NCBI GenBank assembly: GCA_029553475.1
Contig: JAKPKV010000166.1
Span: 67,520 to 131,519, forward strand
Source of the DNA: Armatimonadota bacterium
GTDB taxonomy: Bacteria > Armatimonadota > Hebobacteria > CAIYQO01
Reading direction: 5' to 3'
Length of the DNA stretch: 64,000 nt
Part shown: piece by piece, positions 36,201 to 44,226 of the stretch
How positions within the stretch are numbered: the stretch's first letter is position 1
How the letters are laid out: every line of letters starts with the position of its first letter
Notes under the pieces: model-generated
Told to the model about the DNA's origin: nothing
The model's input: the letters and a program-made list of their open reading frames with translations, nothing else
The model's database searches: none
Program-made: the position numbers and the translations under genes

Positions 36201-36603
36201 GCCGACCTTCACCAAACTGGCCGACGGCGCGATCATCAAAGTCAGCCGGGCGACCGGCGCCGACTACGCCTTCCTGGCGACGGACGCGGCGACAGCGGAA
36301 GCGGAAGGCGCCGCCTTCGCCGGCACCGCCGCCGCCGTGCAGATACGAGAGGGGGAGATCATGCTGACGCTGGCCGCCGCCGGGTCGGTGCGCTACCGGG
36401 AGTATGGCCTCGACGCCGGACAGCCCGCCACCCTCACCGCCGCCGCGGGCACGCTGACGCTGACCGTGCCCGCCGGCGGCGCGGCGGCCGACATCACCCT
36501 CACCGCCCCCGCCGGCTACACCGGCGCCGGCGTGAAGGCGGACGGCACGCGCTACGTGGTGACCGTGCCGGCGAACGCGACCACGGTCACGCTGACGAAA
36601 TAA
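33229..36603 (+). CDS. Large secreted polysaccharide-lyase-like protein (paralog 2)
   Basis: 1124 residues with signal peptide (VLSLVSLLLLVLGASA) and GGAGG seven bases before ATG 33229. The domain plan matches its divergent paralog: beta sandwich, alpha/alpha toroid, then a long beta region with YFIASPANTPRHTLR. The toroid holds GNPNMSVSYTL and GSHYGYVSLEP, an Asn...His-Tyr arrangement like the active site of heparinase/chondroitinase-type lyases. It would act on an acidic polysaccharide outside the cytoplasm. No TonB receptor, SusC/D or sulfatase gene is adjacent. The lyase assignment is by architecture, not by a decisive motif. Confidence 0.7.
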   Translation: MTRVLSLVSLLLLVLGASAATKQFIITERLNQQYGAELVSYPFTAAQGQCLPDSLQLAGPNGAVPVQLSAIELWPKTNWVKSGTVSFIVDGLAPLETKTYTLTYGTKAVKRATGDLAVIKTPRAVDVIAGQLAARFPLGGVSYPEPKPAADVPGPLGGLRPGKAAWAGGSRWVNVPAVKSWSATLTDGGPVFARVRFDYAFADGNIVTFIATLAAGDSTARWEMAVKDDRPDQALLFTLPAPPGVARAAFPKGYGQWARERTQALTPSETPFCSLTPDLSIANAFADQPQAVQFAAEGGPALLLRSREPAAWVEPGPPYTYGGFPKWDLEMIPKSWDAWKRKSMPVSYAADGTVTLKATLAKGRRVWTVTAGAPAVGDRLRQINGYVLDWPASPRAPKHPHLFVDAARIQDTWARADAELKRVLAGAPSYAGTALAVLMKPAEQRTPAERDRVVGQLRAQLALLGNFDVMRGAIGVTAMYDALIDSDLVTPEERALFRAQMAYLGYVMADPSCWEMERGAHSGNPNMSVSYTLSLGVIACALPDHPMAKTWAARATGWMNHWLATEVGANGEWVCEGSHYGYVSLEPMITYAIAAKRAGFHDFSTDARFKKLLLYFARYHTPRDVQRKNERGIGAYGRGHSGDRLACFGVAAPLFAEADPALSRALQWLWAENGYPYFMGDNRLGGFEPYYADRRLPMAAPAWGSELFPELGALLRHGFNTPNESYLNVISHAQSLRNLDIWTPGIGGIAQWFALGRPMSTCFTFDIGYNERHELLRDGVRLARNWGAPGDPKTPFGHYTATRPGAFAAQPAADYVRTTLVNTTVDDRDWFPANMPAFPTVTPAAGTNLEWTRQLLFLKDADPAGTAYLVLRDATRGGQPTAWQFWTKTEKIGTPAQAADRAAFLADKPGYAILPARALPMSDRYTAPGQFDVDIEYFIASPANTPRHTLRYGGMWAGNRVYEYQDLLHLQLPGDGAYYVAIVPRTADAPAPTFTKLADGAIIKVSRATGADYAFLATDAATAEAEGAAFAGTAAAVQIREGEIMLTLAAAGSVRYREYGLDAGQPATLTAAAGTLTLTVPAGGAAADITLTAPAGYTGAGVKADGTRYVVTVPANATTVTLTK

Positions 36604-36623
36604 CGGGACCCGGTCGAAGCACA

Positions 36624-36780
36624 CGTTTGTTGGTAGTGCGCCACGCAGCGGAGTGGAGTGGCGCCGCGCCGCCCACGATGTTTATCCCGCGGTCCCAGTG
36701 ATGCGATTTTCGGTGGCGGTGTTCTGACTACGGCCGGGGCGGCGCCACTCCACTTTGTTGCGTGGCGCACGACCAACACG
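36624..36780. mobile_element. 157-bp inverted-repeat element, MITE-like
   Basis: Arms of about 45 bp (left core GTGCGCCACGCAGCGGAGTG, right arm its imperfect complement ending at 36780) enclose about 65 bases without a gene. The CACGCAGCGGAG core is shared with the element at 24041-24249. It occupies most of the gap between the lyase-like gene and the first of three paralogs. Confidence 0.75.
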
Positions 36781-36895
36781 CGGAGGCTATTTGCGGTAGA
36801 GTCACGAATCATTCCGCCTTCCCATGCGTGACCAGATGTTCATCCTGGGACAGTGCCATTACCCTTCCAGAGCGTGCCCCATTTTCCGCGACGGC

Positions 36896-38209
36896 TCATC
36901 GCCCCGTGGCGAACACATACACCGCCACCCCCTGCGCCGATTCCAGCACCCACGCCAGATGCGTGCCATCCCCGGTGAAGGCGAGGTGCTCCTGGTAGAG
37001 CGCCAGGTGGTAGAGCCCCAGGCTGCTGGTCATCGGTTGGCCCAGGCGCGCGACAAACGTCCCCGCCGGCTTGCCGTCGCGGTAGAGCGTCAGGACGCGA
37101 AAGATGTCGGGGCGTGGGGCGGCGCCGAAGAGGCGATGCAGCAGCTTCGTTAACCGCTCCGGGATCGGGCGCACCGTCTCGGCCGTCGCCAGCAGGCGGC
37201 CCTCCCCCCAGGCGGCCAGCGCCGGCGCGTGGGGCTGCGGCGGCATCGCGGCGGACGTGTGGAAGAACAGGGGATCAGGCGCGAAATCCATCACGCCAGC
37301 ATCCGTCGTCGCCGGCCCGCGTAGCGGCGCCAGCCGCGGCGCGCCGGTGCGCCAGTGCAGCAGGTGGTATGTTCCGGTATCCGTGCGCTCCCACACCGTG
37401 CCGTCCTCGCCCCACCACCAGCGGGAGCTGCCGCCGATGCCGACCCCCGTTCCCAGGGTGGCGAGCACCGTCCCTTTCTCCAGCACCGTCGCCTCGCCGA
37501 AATTCGGCACGATGAGGAGGCGCGCGCCGTGGGTGAAGACCATCCCCGGCGCGTGCCACGGCGCTGTGCTGCGCACCGGCAGCGTCACCGGCGTCGGCGG
37601 CCGCCGCGTCACGTCAAACAGGGTGAGCGCGCCGCCGCCGTCCACCGCGAGATAGCGCGGGTCGGCGCAGTCGTAGGTACACCCGTCGGAGCTCCAGTTC
37701 GGCAGCGTCGTCACCGTCGCCTCGCGCCCATCCGGATAAATGAAGCGCGCGAACGCCGTGAAGATCACCCCGCGGTCCGTCAAGCCGTACGGCGCGACGT
37801 AGCGGGCGCGCGCGTGCGATTGCCGCCGCGTCAGCCGTCCATTCGCGGCCCGCTCGGCGACCGCGTGGATGCCCGGGTCCGTCTCGTCCATGCTCACGAA
37901 GACCCGCCGCTGCGGGCTCACGCGGCAATAGGGCAGCCGAGCGGCGTCGCCGGGAAGCGGCCGGCACAGATCGTCGAGGATCTTCGCGCTGCGCGGCGGC
38001 GATTGCCGGCGCGTCTGCGCCGCCGGATACCCCATCTCGTTCATCGAAAAGAGGAACTCCGTCCCCGCCGGCAGCCGCCGCGCCGTCAGGGGCACGAGTT
38101 GCGGATGCGTGGCCCGATACCCCCACCACCCCCCGCCGATCACCGCGAGGAGGAGCAGCGACAGCCACCAGCGGCGGCGGATTGATCGTGTTCCTGTCGT
38201 TTTCGTCAT
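36896..38209 (-). CDS. Membrane-anchored protein of unknown function, tandem paralog A
   Basis: 437 residues: short basic N-terminus (SIRRR), one membrane helix (WWLSLLLLAVIGGGWWGYRA, about 14-33), then a large extracytoplasmic beta-rich domain. It shares with its two neighbours the LxPAGTEFLFS-GYPA start of the domain, VLTLYRDGKPAGTF, and the ending EHLAFTGDGTHLAWVLES. That ending resembles a WD40/six-bladed-propeller repeat, so a beta-propeller sensor or binding domain is likely. No catalytic motif is seen. It is the last of three tandem copies on the minus strand. Confidence 0.75.
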   Translation of the reverse strand: MTKTTGTRSIRRRWWLSLLLLAVIGGGWWGYRATHPQLVPLTARRLPAGTEFLFSMNEMGYPAAQTRRQSPPRSAKILDDLCRPLPGDAARLPYCRVSPQRRVFVSMDETDPGIHAVAERAANGRLTRRQSHARARYVAPYGLTDRGVIFTAFARFIYPDGREATVTTLPNWSSDGCTYDCADPRYLAVDGGGALTLFDVTRRPPTPVTLPVRSTAPWHAPGMVFTHGARLLIVPNFGEATVLEKGTVLATLGTGVGIGGSSRWWWGEDGTVWERTDTGTYHLLHWRTGAPRLAPLRGPATTDAGVMDFAPDPLFFHTSAAMPPQPHAPALAAWGEGRLLATAETVRPIPERLTKLLHRLFGAAPRPDIFRVLTLYRDGKPAGTFVARLGQPMTSSLGLYHLALYQEHLAFTGDGTHLAWVLESAQGVAVYVFATGR

Positions 38210-38330
38210 CCTGCACCTGGTATCGCATTATATCATGGGCGGGCGAGCGTCCCCGTGAGCCGACGCCGGGAGGAGGTGATGGTCTGTCGTGTTCGGAAGA
38301 TAGGCTATCTTGCACGCACGACGCATTACC

Positions 38331-38410
38331 GACGCGGTCATTGATCGCGTATAGCTATTATCGCGGGCTGCGCGATCGTAGATGCGTTGCATAGGGTCAA
38401 TGACCGCGTC
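38331..38410. other. Structured intergenic segment between paralogs A and B
   Basis: GACGCGGTCATTGA (38331-38344) and TCAATGACCGCGTC (38397-38410) are a perfect 14-bp inverted repeat; GATCGCG and CGCGATC pair inside it. The 275-bp gap 38210-38484 has no gene, and this folded segment could be a leader structure or small RNA. Confidence 0.4.
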
Positions 38411-38484
38411 CCAGCAGTACGTCTCAATGTCCGTCTCTAGAGATTGCCGTCCGGAGTTGGCTCGCGGGGACGTTCTCTCGCCCA

Positions 38485-39807
38485 TCACAACCCCGTCTTA
38501 AACGCATAGACCTGCACGCCTTTTCCCGCGTCAATCACCCAGGAGAGATGCTTGCCGTCCTTCGTGAAGGCCAGGTGTTCGGCATAACTCTGCGTCCGTA
38601 CCAGTGTGGCGTGTGTCACCGAGAAGCGGATACTCGCCATTTTCGGCAGGGGGTGCAGCCTGGTCTGAAAGGTGCCGATCCGTTTCCCATCCCGGTAGAG
38701 CGTCAGCACCCGGGCGCGGTACGGCATCGTCGCATCGCGTGCCACCACTCGCACCGCGCGTTCCACCAGAGCAGCCGTTCGTGCCGAAATAATGTCATGG
38801 GTCTCCGTGACGGCAATAAGGCGGCCATCTCCCCACACGGCGGGGGCAGCTTTCAACGGGGTAAAGGCTGCGATATTGTGGTAATAACGTGGCGATAATT
38901 CGACAAACGTGTCCCCCCGTGTATACGACACCGGCAGCTTCACCAAACGGGGCGTGGTGTCCCGCCAGCGCAGCAGCGAGCAGTGCCCCTTCGGGTCCAT
39001 CCCCCATACCGTGCCGTCTTCTCCCCATGCCCATTGCCAGTCGGGCGCGCCATAGCTGGCAATCAACCGCTCGTGCTGGTAGGCGGTCGGCATGTCGTCA
39101 CCCGGCACCACCAGGAATCGCTCGCGCTGTCGGTAGAACATGCCGTCATTCAGCATGCGTTTTCGACTGGCAACAGCAAGGCGTGCCACTTTCTTCGGCT
39201 TACGCGCGCTGAGGTCGAAAATGACCACATTGGGACCGGTAGCGGTGGGTTCGAATGTGGTCACCAGGCTCGGTTCGTTGGTGCCAAGTATCCCCGGCCA
39301 GACGCCTGCCGGCAACTCGATTTTCCGCCCATTTGGTGTATGGAGGAATCGGGGGACGCGGCAGACCGCGCCGGCATCCGTCAGCGTAATCATGCCCGAG
39401 AGTGGCAGCAGCACCCCGGCACTCCCGGTGTCCGGCTTTCCATCTCGCCACACCGGTGTCACCAGATAGCCATCTTTTCCCTCATATCGCCCACAGGCGA
39501 TGGTGCGCCGGGTTGGGCTCACCAGACCCAGTGTTGCCATCGGTGGCACCCCTGCCACGCGCCGGCAGCGGTCGTCCAGCAGCGCGCATACCGTCTTCCC
39601 CGCCGCATCCGTAACCGACTCCACGGCCGGATATCCCGCGCCATTCGCCGAGAAAATGATGCCTGATCCTGCCGGCAGCAGCCGCCGCGTCACCGGCGTC
39701 AGCACCGGATGCGCCACCCGATACCCCCACCACCCCCCGCCGATCACCGCGAGGAGGAGCAGCAGCAGCGCCCAGCGGCGCCGCTTACCGCACCGGGAAG
39801 ACGACAT
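38485..39807 (-). CDS. Membrane-anchored protein of unknown function, tandem paralog B
   Basis: 440 residues with a basic start and one membrane helix (WALLLLLLAVIGGGWWGYRV) followed by LLPAGSGIIFSANGAGYPA and a beta-rich domain ending AEHLAFTKDGKHLSWVIDAG. It is the same family as the copies on both sides. Its base composition is noticeably less GC-rich than paralogs A and C, especially in the middle. Its start overlaps the end of paralog C by 23 bp, so the two are translationally linked. Family not recognised. Confidence 0.75.
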   Translation of the reverse strand: MSSSRCGKRRRWALLLLLLAVIGGGWWGYRVAHPVLTPVTRRLLPAGSGIIFSANGAGYPAVESVTDAAGKTVCALLDDRCRRVAGVPPMATLGLVSPTRRTIACGRYEGKDGYLVTPVWRDGKPDTGSAGVLLPLSGMITLTDAGAVCRVPRFLHTPNGRKIELPAGVWPGILGTNEPSLVTTFEPTATGPNVVIFDLSARKPKKVARLAVASRKRMLNDGMFYRQRERFLVVPGDDMPTAYQHERLIASYGAPDWQWAWGEDGTVWGMDPKGHCSLLRWRDTTPRLVKLPVSYTRGDTFVELSPRYYHNIAAFTPLKAAPAVWGDGRLIAVTETHDIISARTAALVERAVRVVARDATMPYRARVLTLYRDGKRIGTFQTRLHPLPKMASIRFSVTHATLVRTQSYAEHLAFTKDGKHLSWVIDAGKGVQVYAFKTGL

Positions 39808-41191
39808 GCCGCACCTCCTTCCCGGTGTAGAGGAGCCAGGCCAGGTAGTGGCCGTCGCCGGTGAAGGCCAGGTGCTCCCGGCTGCCGAAGGCGCTGAAGG
39901 TGTGCGTCATGCCCGTGCGGTCGGTCAGCGTGAGATGCGTCGGGTCAATTGTAATGCTGGCGGCGCCCCGCAGCATGCCCGGCGTGGGCCGCGCCGCCAG
40001 CGCGGACGGCTCCACCGGGATGCGGTAGCGCCCGATGACCTTCCCCGCGCGATATAGCGTCAGCCGGCGCGCCTCGCGCGGCAGCGCGCGATTGATGCCC
40101 ACCAGCCGCGTCAGCCGCTCCAGGTTGCGGGCCGTGCCGTCGGGCAGCACGCGGTACGTCTCCGTGCAGGCGAGATACCGGCCGTCATCCCACAGCGTCA
40201 CCGCCGGGGCCGGCGGTGGGCAAAATACGCCCAACCAGGAGGTCGGGGCGGCGAGCCAGTCGGCCACCCGCTCATCCGACTTCAGCGTCACCGGCAGCGG
40301 CGCCAGCGCGCACGCGCCGGTTTTCCACCGCAAGACTTTCACCGTGGGGCCATCCACCTGCCAGGCCGTGCCGTCCTCCCCCCAGCGCCAGCAGCCGGCC
40401 AGGCCATGATACGTGTAGAGCGTCTTCCCACGCTCCAGCACCAGCGCGCCGCCGGTCGTGGTGAGGATCAGGAAACGCCCGTGATGGTGAAACAGCATCC
40501 CCCGGGAGCCGAGGGATTTCGGGGACGCCACCAAGCGGCGCGCGGACAAATCGAAGATGCCGACGCGGTGCTGCTGACCCGTCAGCACCACGTAGCGCGG
40601 GTCGGCGCTGCGCAGCGTCAACAGCACGGCATACCCGTCCGGCAGCGCGATCCGCTGGCCGTCCGGGCCGAAAAGGCGGGCGCCGTCATAATCCGCGTGG
40701 TAGCCGGTCGCGGTGGGGTTCATCACGCGCAGCACCAGCCGGGACGCGGCCGGGACGGCGCGCACCTGCCGCCGGCCGTCGCGCCAATTCAGGGTGAGGG
40801 TCCCGCCCCGCTGCCCGAGCGCCACCTCGCGCCGCGGGCTCGTATAGTGCGGATACCAGGAAAATGATTGTAGATCCCAGTGGACATCGAGCGGCGTGCG
40901 CCCCGGCCTGCCGTCGTCGCCCAGCCAGTGCACCCGGCAGGGCTGCGCGCGGGAGGCCGCGCGCCACGGGTACGGTGCGGAATACGGCCCCAGCGGCACC
41001 CCCTGCAGCGCGGGATAGCCGCCGTTGCCCACCGAGAACAGGAACGCCGTCCCCGCCGGCAGCGCGCGCGACGTCACCGGCCGCAGCCCGGGCCACAGCC
41101 AATGCAACACCGCCCCGCCCACCGCCGCGAGCAGCAACAACACCAGCCCCCACCGCCGCCGCGACCTCCGTTTCCCCATCATGTCACCCAT
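39785..41191 (-). CDS. Membrane-anchored protein of unknown function, tandem paralog C
   Basis: 468 residues, the first of three tandem relatives. Basic N-terminus (GKRRSRRR), a hydrophobic helix (WGLVLLLLAAVGGAVLHWLW), then ALPAGTAFLFSVGNGGYPALQG and a long beta-rich domain with LTLYRAGKVIGRYRIP and REHLAFTGDGHYLAWLLYTG at the end. It is probably anchored in the inner membrane with the propeller-like domain outside. No catalytic residues were identified. The start may be the ATG at 41191 or four codons later. Confidence 0.75.
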   Translation of the reverse strand: MGDMMGKRRSRRRWGLVLLLLAAVGGAVLHWLWPGLRPVTSRALPAGTAFLFSVGNGGYPALQGVPLGPYSAPYPWRAASRAQPCRVHWLGDDGRPGRTPLDVHWDLQSFSWYPHYTSPRREVALGQRGGTLTLNWRDGRRQVRAVPAASRLVLRVMNPTATGYHADYDGARLFGPDGQRIALPDGYAVLLTLRSADPRYVVLTGQQHRVGIFDLSARRLVASPKSLGSRGMLFHHHGRFLILTTTGGALVLERGKTLYTYHGLAGCWRWGEDGTAWQVDGPTVKVLRWKTGACALAPLPVTLKSDERVADWLAAPTSWLGVFCPPPAPAVTLWDDGRYLACTETYRVLPDGTARNLERLTRLVGINRALPREARRLTLYRAGKVIGRYRIPVEPSALAARPTPGMLRGAASITIDPTHLTLTDRTGMTHTFSAFGSREHLAFTGDGHYLAWLLYTGKEVRHVVFPVR

Positions 41192-41350
41192 CCTGTGTCA
41201 GCGACCCGCCCCCGCACTCCGGCATGGCCGGCATCCGGAATACTGATTCCCGCCGCGTCTCGAAATGCCTCTTTGCCGTGCCTAATCGTTCGTAGTAGCG
41301 CCGCAGCCTCAGCAAGGCGCGTCCGACTCCGCACCCCGGCGCCACCAAAC

Positions 41351-41429
41351 CCCGTTCGTCGTGAGCACACTGGGGACAGTCCCCTTGTTGACGGCACTCC
41401 GCGCCGCTGCGTGCCTCACGACGAACGGG
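41351..41429. mobile_element. Deleted copy of the CGTTCGTCGTGAG element with a GGGGACAGTCCCC core
   Basis: CCCGTTCGTCGTGAG (41351-41365) pairs with the end of the right arm (41406-41429). Relative to the element at 24041 the left arm is cut short and joined to a GGGGACAGTCCCC core at 41372-41384. CACCAAACC and GGTTTGGTG extend the arms outside. The rest of the 361-bp gap 41192-41552 shows no gene. Confidence 0.75.
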
Positions 41430-41552
41430 ATGGTTTGGTGATCTGGCCTGCATCCGCACCCCCCGTTTCACGAAAATGCACCAATTTGGGAGGCCTTCCG
41501 CTCCCCGGCGGAAACGTGTTACCATGACGCACTACATTCCTGGAGGTGTCCC

Positions 41553-42434
41553 ATGGCGACGTTGCTGGAGCGCGTGCAGCGCGGTGATCTGCTGATGTTT
41601 GACGGCGCCATGGGCACCATGCTGCAGGCGAACGGCCTGCAGGCGGGGGAATGTCCGGAGCTGTGGAACGTGACCCACCCGGAGGTGGTGCGGGGGATCG
41701 CGGAGGCGTATTTCGCCGCCGGCAGCGACGTGGTGAGCACCAATACCTTCGGCGGCAACGCCCTCAAGCTGCGCGAGTTCGGGCTGGAAGGGCGCGCCCG
41801 CGAGCTGAACGCCGCCGGCGCGCGGCTGGCGAAGGACGCCGCCGGCCCGGAGCGCTGCGTCGCCGCGTCCGTCGGCCCCACCGGACAGATTCTTGAAGAC
41901 GAGGGCGGCGACGCGACGGAAGCTGCGCTGTATGCCGTCTACGTCGAGCAGATCGCCGCGCTGGCCGAGGGCGGCGCCGATGCCGTCATCGTGGAGACGA
42001 TGCTCTCCACGCTGGAGGCGGCGCAGGCGGTGCGCGCGGGCAAGGCCGCCGGCCTGCCGGTCTTTGCCACCTTCACCTTCGCCCGCGGCGCGCGCGGCTT
42101 CCGCACGGTGATGGGCGCCTCCCCCGCGCGGGTGGCCGAGGAGATGGCCGACGCCGGCGCCGACGCGGTGGGCGCCAACTGCGGCGGCGGCATCCGTGAT
42201 CTGCTGGACGTGGTGCGCGAGTTCCGCGCCGCCGCGCCCGACCTGCCGCTGCTCATCCAGCCCAACGCCGGCCTGCCGGAACTGGTGGGCGGCATCACCC
42301 GCTACACCGAAACGCCCGCGGACATGGCCGCCCGCGTGCCCGACCTCCTCGCCGCCGGCGCCACCCTCCTCGGCGGCTGCTGCGGCACCACCCCGGCGCA
42401 CATCGCCGCCATCGCGACGGTGGTGAAAGGCTGA
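41553..42434 (+). CDS. Homocysteine S-methyltransferase family protein
   Basis: A 293-residue TIM barrel of the homocysteine methyltransferase family (MetH N-terminal/BHMT type). Zinc cysteines are in GANCGGG and GGCCGTTP, and FDGAMGTMLQ starts the barrel. It transfers a methyl group to homocysteine to make methionine; the donor is not visible. The cobalamin and methyltetrahydrofolate domains of full MetH are absent, so it either uses a small methyl donor or works with a separate partner. TGGAGGTG precedes the ATG. Confidence 0.92.
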   Translation: MATLLERVQRGDLLMFDGAMGTMLQANGLQAGECPELWNVTHPEVVRGIAEAYFAAGSDVVSTNTFGGNALKLREFGLEGRARELNAAGARLAKDAAGPERCVAASVGPTGQILEDEGGDATEAALYAVYVEQIAALAEGGADAVIVETMLSTLEAAQAVRAGKAAGLPVFATFTFARGARGFRTVMGASPARVAEEMADAGADAVGANCGGGIRDLLDVVREFRAAAPDLPLLIQPNAGLPELVGGITRYTETPADMAARVPDLLAAGATLLGGCCGTTPAHIAAIATVVKG

Positions 42435-42586
42435 ATCGCGCTCACACTCAACGGGGACAATCCGGCCGCGCGCGCCGGGAAACTCGTGACTGCGACGGAA
42501 ACGTCGCCCATGCCCGCGCCCGGCGGCGCGGCCGCGAAAAAGGCGCGCCCCCCGCGTGAGACTCGACGCCGGGCGCGGAATATGGG

Positions 42587-43810
42587 ATGATACCGGAGGC
42601 GCCGGCAGGCGTCTTCGCGCCCATGATGACTGTGCATGATACACAACACTTGTCTGACGCATTCGTGCGACTGCAGCAGGGATGCTTGCGTCTCGGGTAT
42701 CGCTACCTGGCGGCGGACGCCCGCGCCTGGCCGCTCACCAACCTGGTGATGGAGAAAGCGGGGCGCCTGCTGCTGCTGGCGCTCGTGCCCCGCACCCCGC
42801 CGGACCGGCTGCGCGAGGTCTACCGGCAGCTCCGCGACGCGCATGCCGGGGCCGGCGTGCTGCTCGCCGGCGCGCTGCCCGTGCATGATCCGCGCGTCAG
42901 CGATCTCTTCCTGGCGCTGCGCGACGCGCCGGTCGCCTACGTTGACCTGGAGAGCGGGCACTATCGCGGTCAGGACGGCGCGGAGGCGCGGGAAGACCTG
43001 CCCGACGCGCTCACGCCGGCGGCGCTGGACTGGCTGCTGGCGCCGGAGACCGCGGCGCGGGTGGCCGACGTGGATTGCCGGGCCGCGCTGAAGGCCCATC
43101 TCGCGGAGCAGCGGACGCCGACGCCGTGGCTCACCTATGCCATCATCGCCGCCTGCGTGGCGATGTTCGGCATCGCGCTGGCCCTCGGCGGCATGGACGG
43201 CGCGCTGCGGATGCGCGGCGAGGTGGTGCTGGCGTTGGGCGCGCTCTCCGCCGCGCACGTGGGTGCGGGCGAGTGGTGGCGGCTGCTCACCGCCGGCGCC
43301 CTGCACGGGTCGGCCTTCCACCTGTTCATGAACATGATGGCGCTGTTGTACTTCGGCGCCCCGCTGGAGGGGTGGGAGGGACGCTGGCGGCTGGGGACGC
43401 TGTTCCTCTACAGCGTGTTCACCTCGTCGGTGATCAGCCTGTACCTGCTGCCGGGCGCCCTCTCCGTCGGCGCCTCCGGCGGGCTCTTCGGCCTGCTCGG
43501 CGGCATGGTGGCGCTGCTGTGGCGCTACCGGCGGACGCTGGAGCCAGACCTGGGGAAGGGGCTGTACGACTGGTTGAAATCCATCCTCCCCATCAATCTC
43601 GTCATCTCCTTCGTGCCGGGCATCAACTGGGCGGGGCACTTCGGCGGCTTCCTCGGCGGCTTTCTCCTCGGCCTCGTCGTGCTGCGCCCGCCGTTCGTCC
43701 GCGCGCGGCTCGCGCCTTGGGAGCGCGTGGCGGTCATGGCCGTGCTGCTGCTCACGGGGGTGTTCACCGTCTACGTCATCGGACGGATACCGGCGGCGCT
43801 GTTGCGGTAG
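42587..43810 (+). CDS. Rhomboid family intramembrane serine protease
   Basis: A 407-residue membrane protease. A soluble N-terminal domain of about 180 residues is followed by six or seven membrane helices. The catalytic Ser is in GASGGLFGLLGG and the catalytic His in NWAGHFGGFLGG; HLFMNMMALLYFG is the conserved second helix with oxyanion His/Asn. Rhomboids cut membrane-anchored substrates within the bilayer. The start may lie at 42587 or at one of the ATGs near 42623. It is a single-gene unit; its substrates are unknown. Confidence 0.93.
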   Translation: MIPEAPAGVFAPMMTVHDTQHLSDAFVRLQQGCLRLGYRYLAADARAWPLTNLVMEKAGRLLLLALVPRTPPDRLREVYRQLRDAHAGAGVLLAGALPVHDPRVSDLFLALRDAPVAYVDLESGHYRGQDGAEAREDLPDALTPAALDWLLAPETAARVADVDCRAALKAHLAEQRTPTPWLTYAIIAACVAMFGIALALGGMDGALRMRGEVVLALGALSAAHVGAGEWWRLLTAGALHGSAFHLFMNMMALLYFGAPLEGWEGRWRLGTLFLYSVFTSSVISLYLLPGALSVGASGGLFGLLGGMVALLWRYRRTLEPDLGKGLYDWLKSILPINLVISFVPGINWAGHFGGFLGGFLLGLVVLRPPFVRARLAPWERVAVMAVLLLTGVFTVYVIGRIPAALLR

Positions 43811-43814
43811 CGCG

Positions 43815-44226
43815 TCACTCCGTGTCTGCGGCGACCGCGCGCTGAATAAGGGCATCTATCGCGGTGATCAGGCGCGTGGCATCGCGCAATAACGCGGCAA
43901 TCACCTCGGCCGGTGGCGTCATCATATCGGCGTAATCGCTTTCATGCCGCGCTTGAAAAAGCTGCTTGTAGACTTTCCCCAACTCCCGATCCACCAATCC
44001 TGTCTTTACAAAATGCTGGGAAAAGAGAACGGAGACCCCACGGTGTGTTGTCGAGGACAATCCCTGTGTGGCCAGCAGCGCGGAGACGGCGTAGAAGCAG
44101 GCATATATAGAGGCGGTTCACGCTGGCGAAATGTCGTCCACGGTCGAATAAGAACGTGGCATCGTCCAGCGTTTCAAGTGCACGCGAGAGCCGATAGCAG
44201 ATCAGCGAACGGTCATCAGTCATCAT
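43815..44226 (-). pseudogene. HEPN-domain toxin-like gene split by a frameshift
   Basis: Two frames together make one HEPN protein of about 137 residues. The first gives RALETLDDATFLFDRGRHFASVNRLY; after a +1 change in TATATATGCC (44100-44110) the second gives YACFYAVSALLATQGL and HRGVSVLFSQHFVKTG...QARHESDY. Removing one base restores the usual NRLYYACFYA. The RHESDY segment is the RNase-type HEPN motif region of the UPF0332-like subgroup. It overlaps the nucleotidyltransferase stop by four bases (ATGA), forming an MNT/HEPN toxin-antitoxin operon. The shift may be real inactivation or a sequencing error. Confidence 0.8.

Noticed and set aside
36896-41191. Tandem paralogs as a transposon or phage cargo array
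   Set aside because: No integrase, recombinase or attachment repeats border the set; simple tandem duplication explains it.
41430-41552. Possible SAM or cobalamin riboswitch before the methionine-synthesis gene
   Set aside because: No conserved riboswitch core is visible; only a short leader with a good ribosome-binding site.
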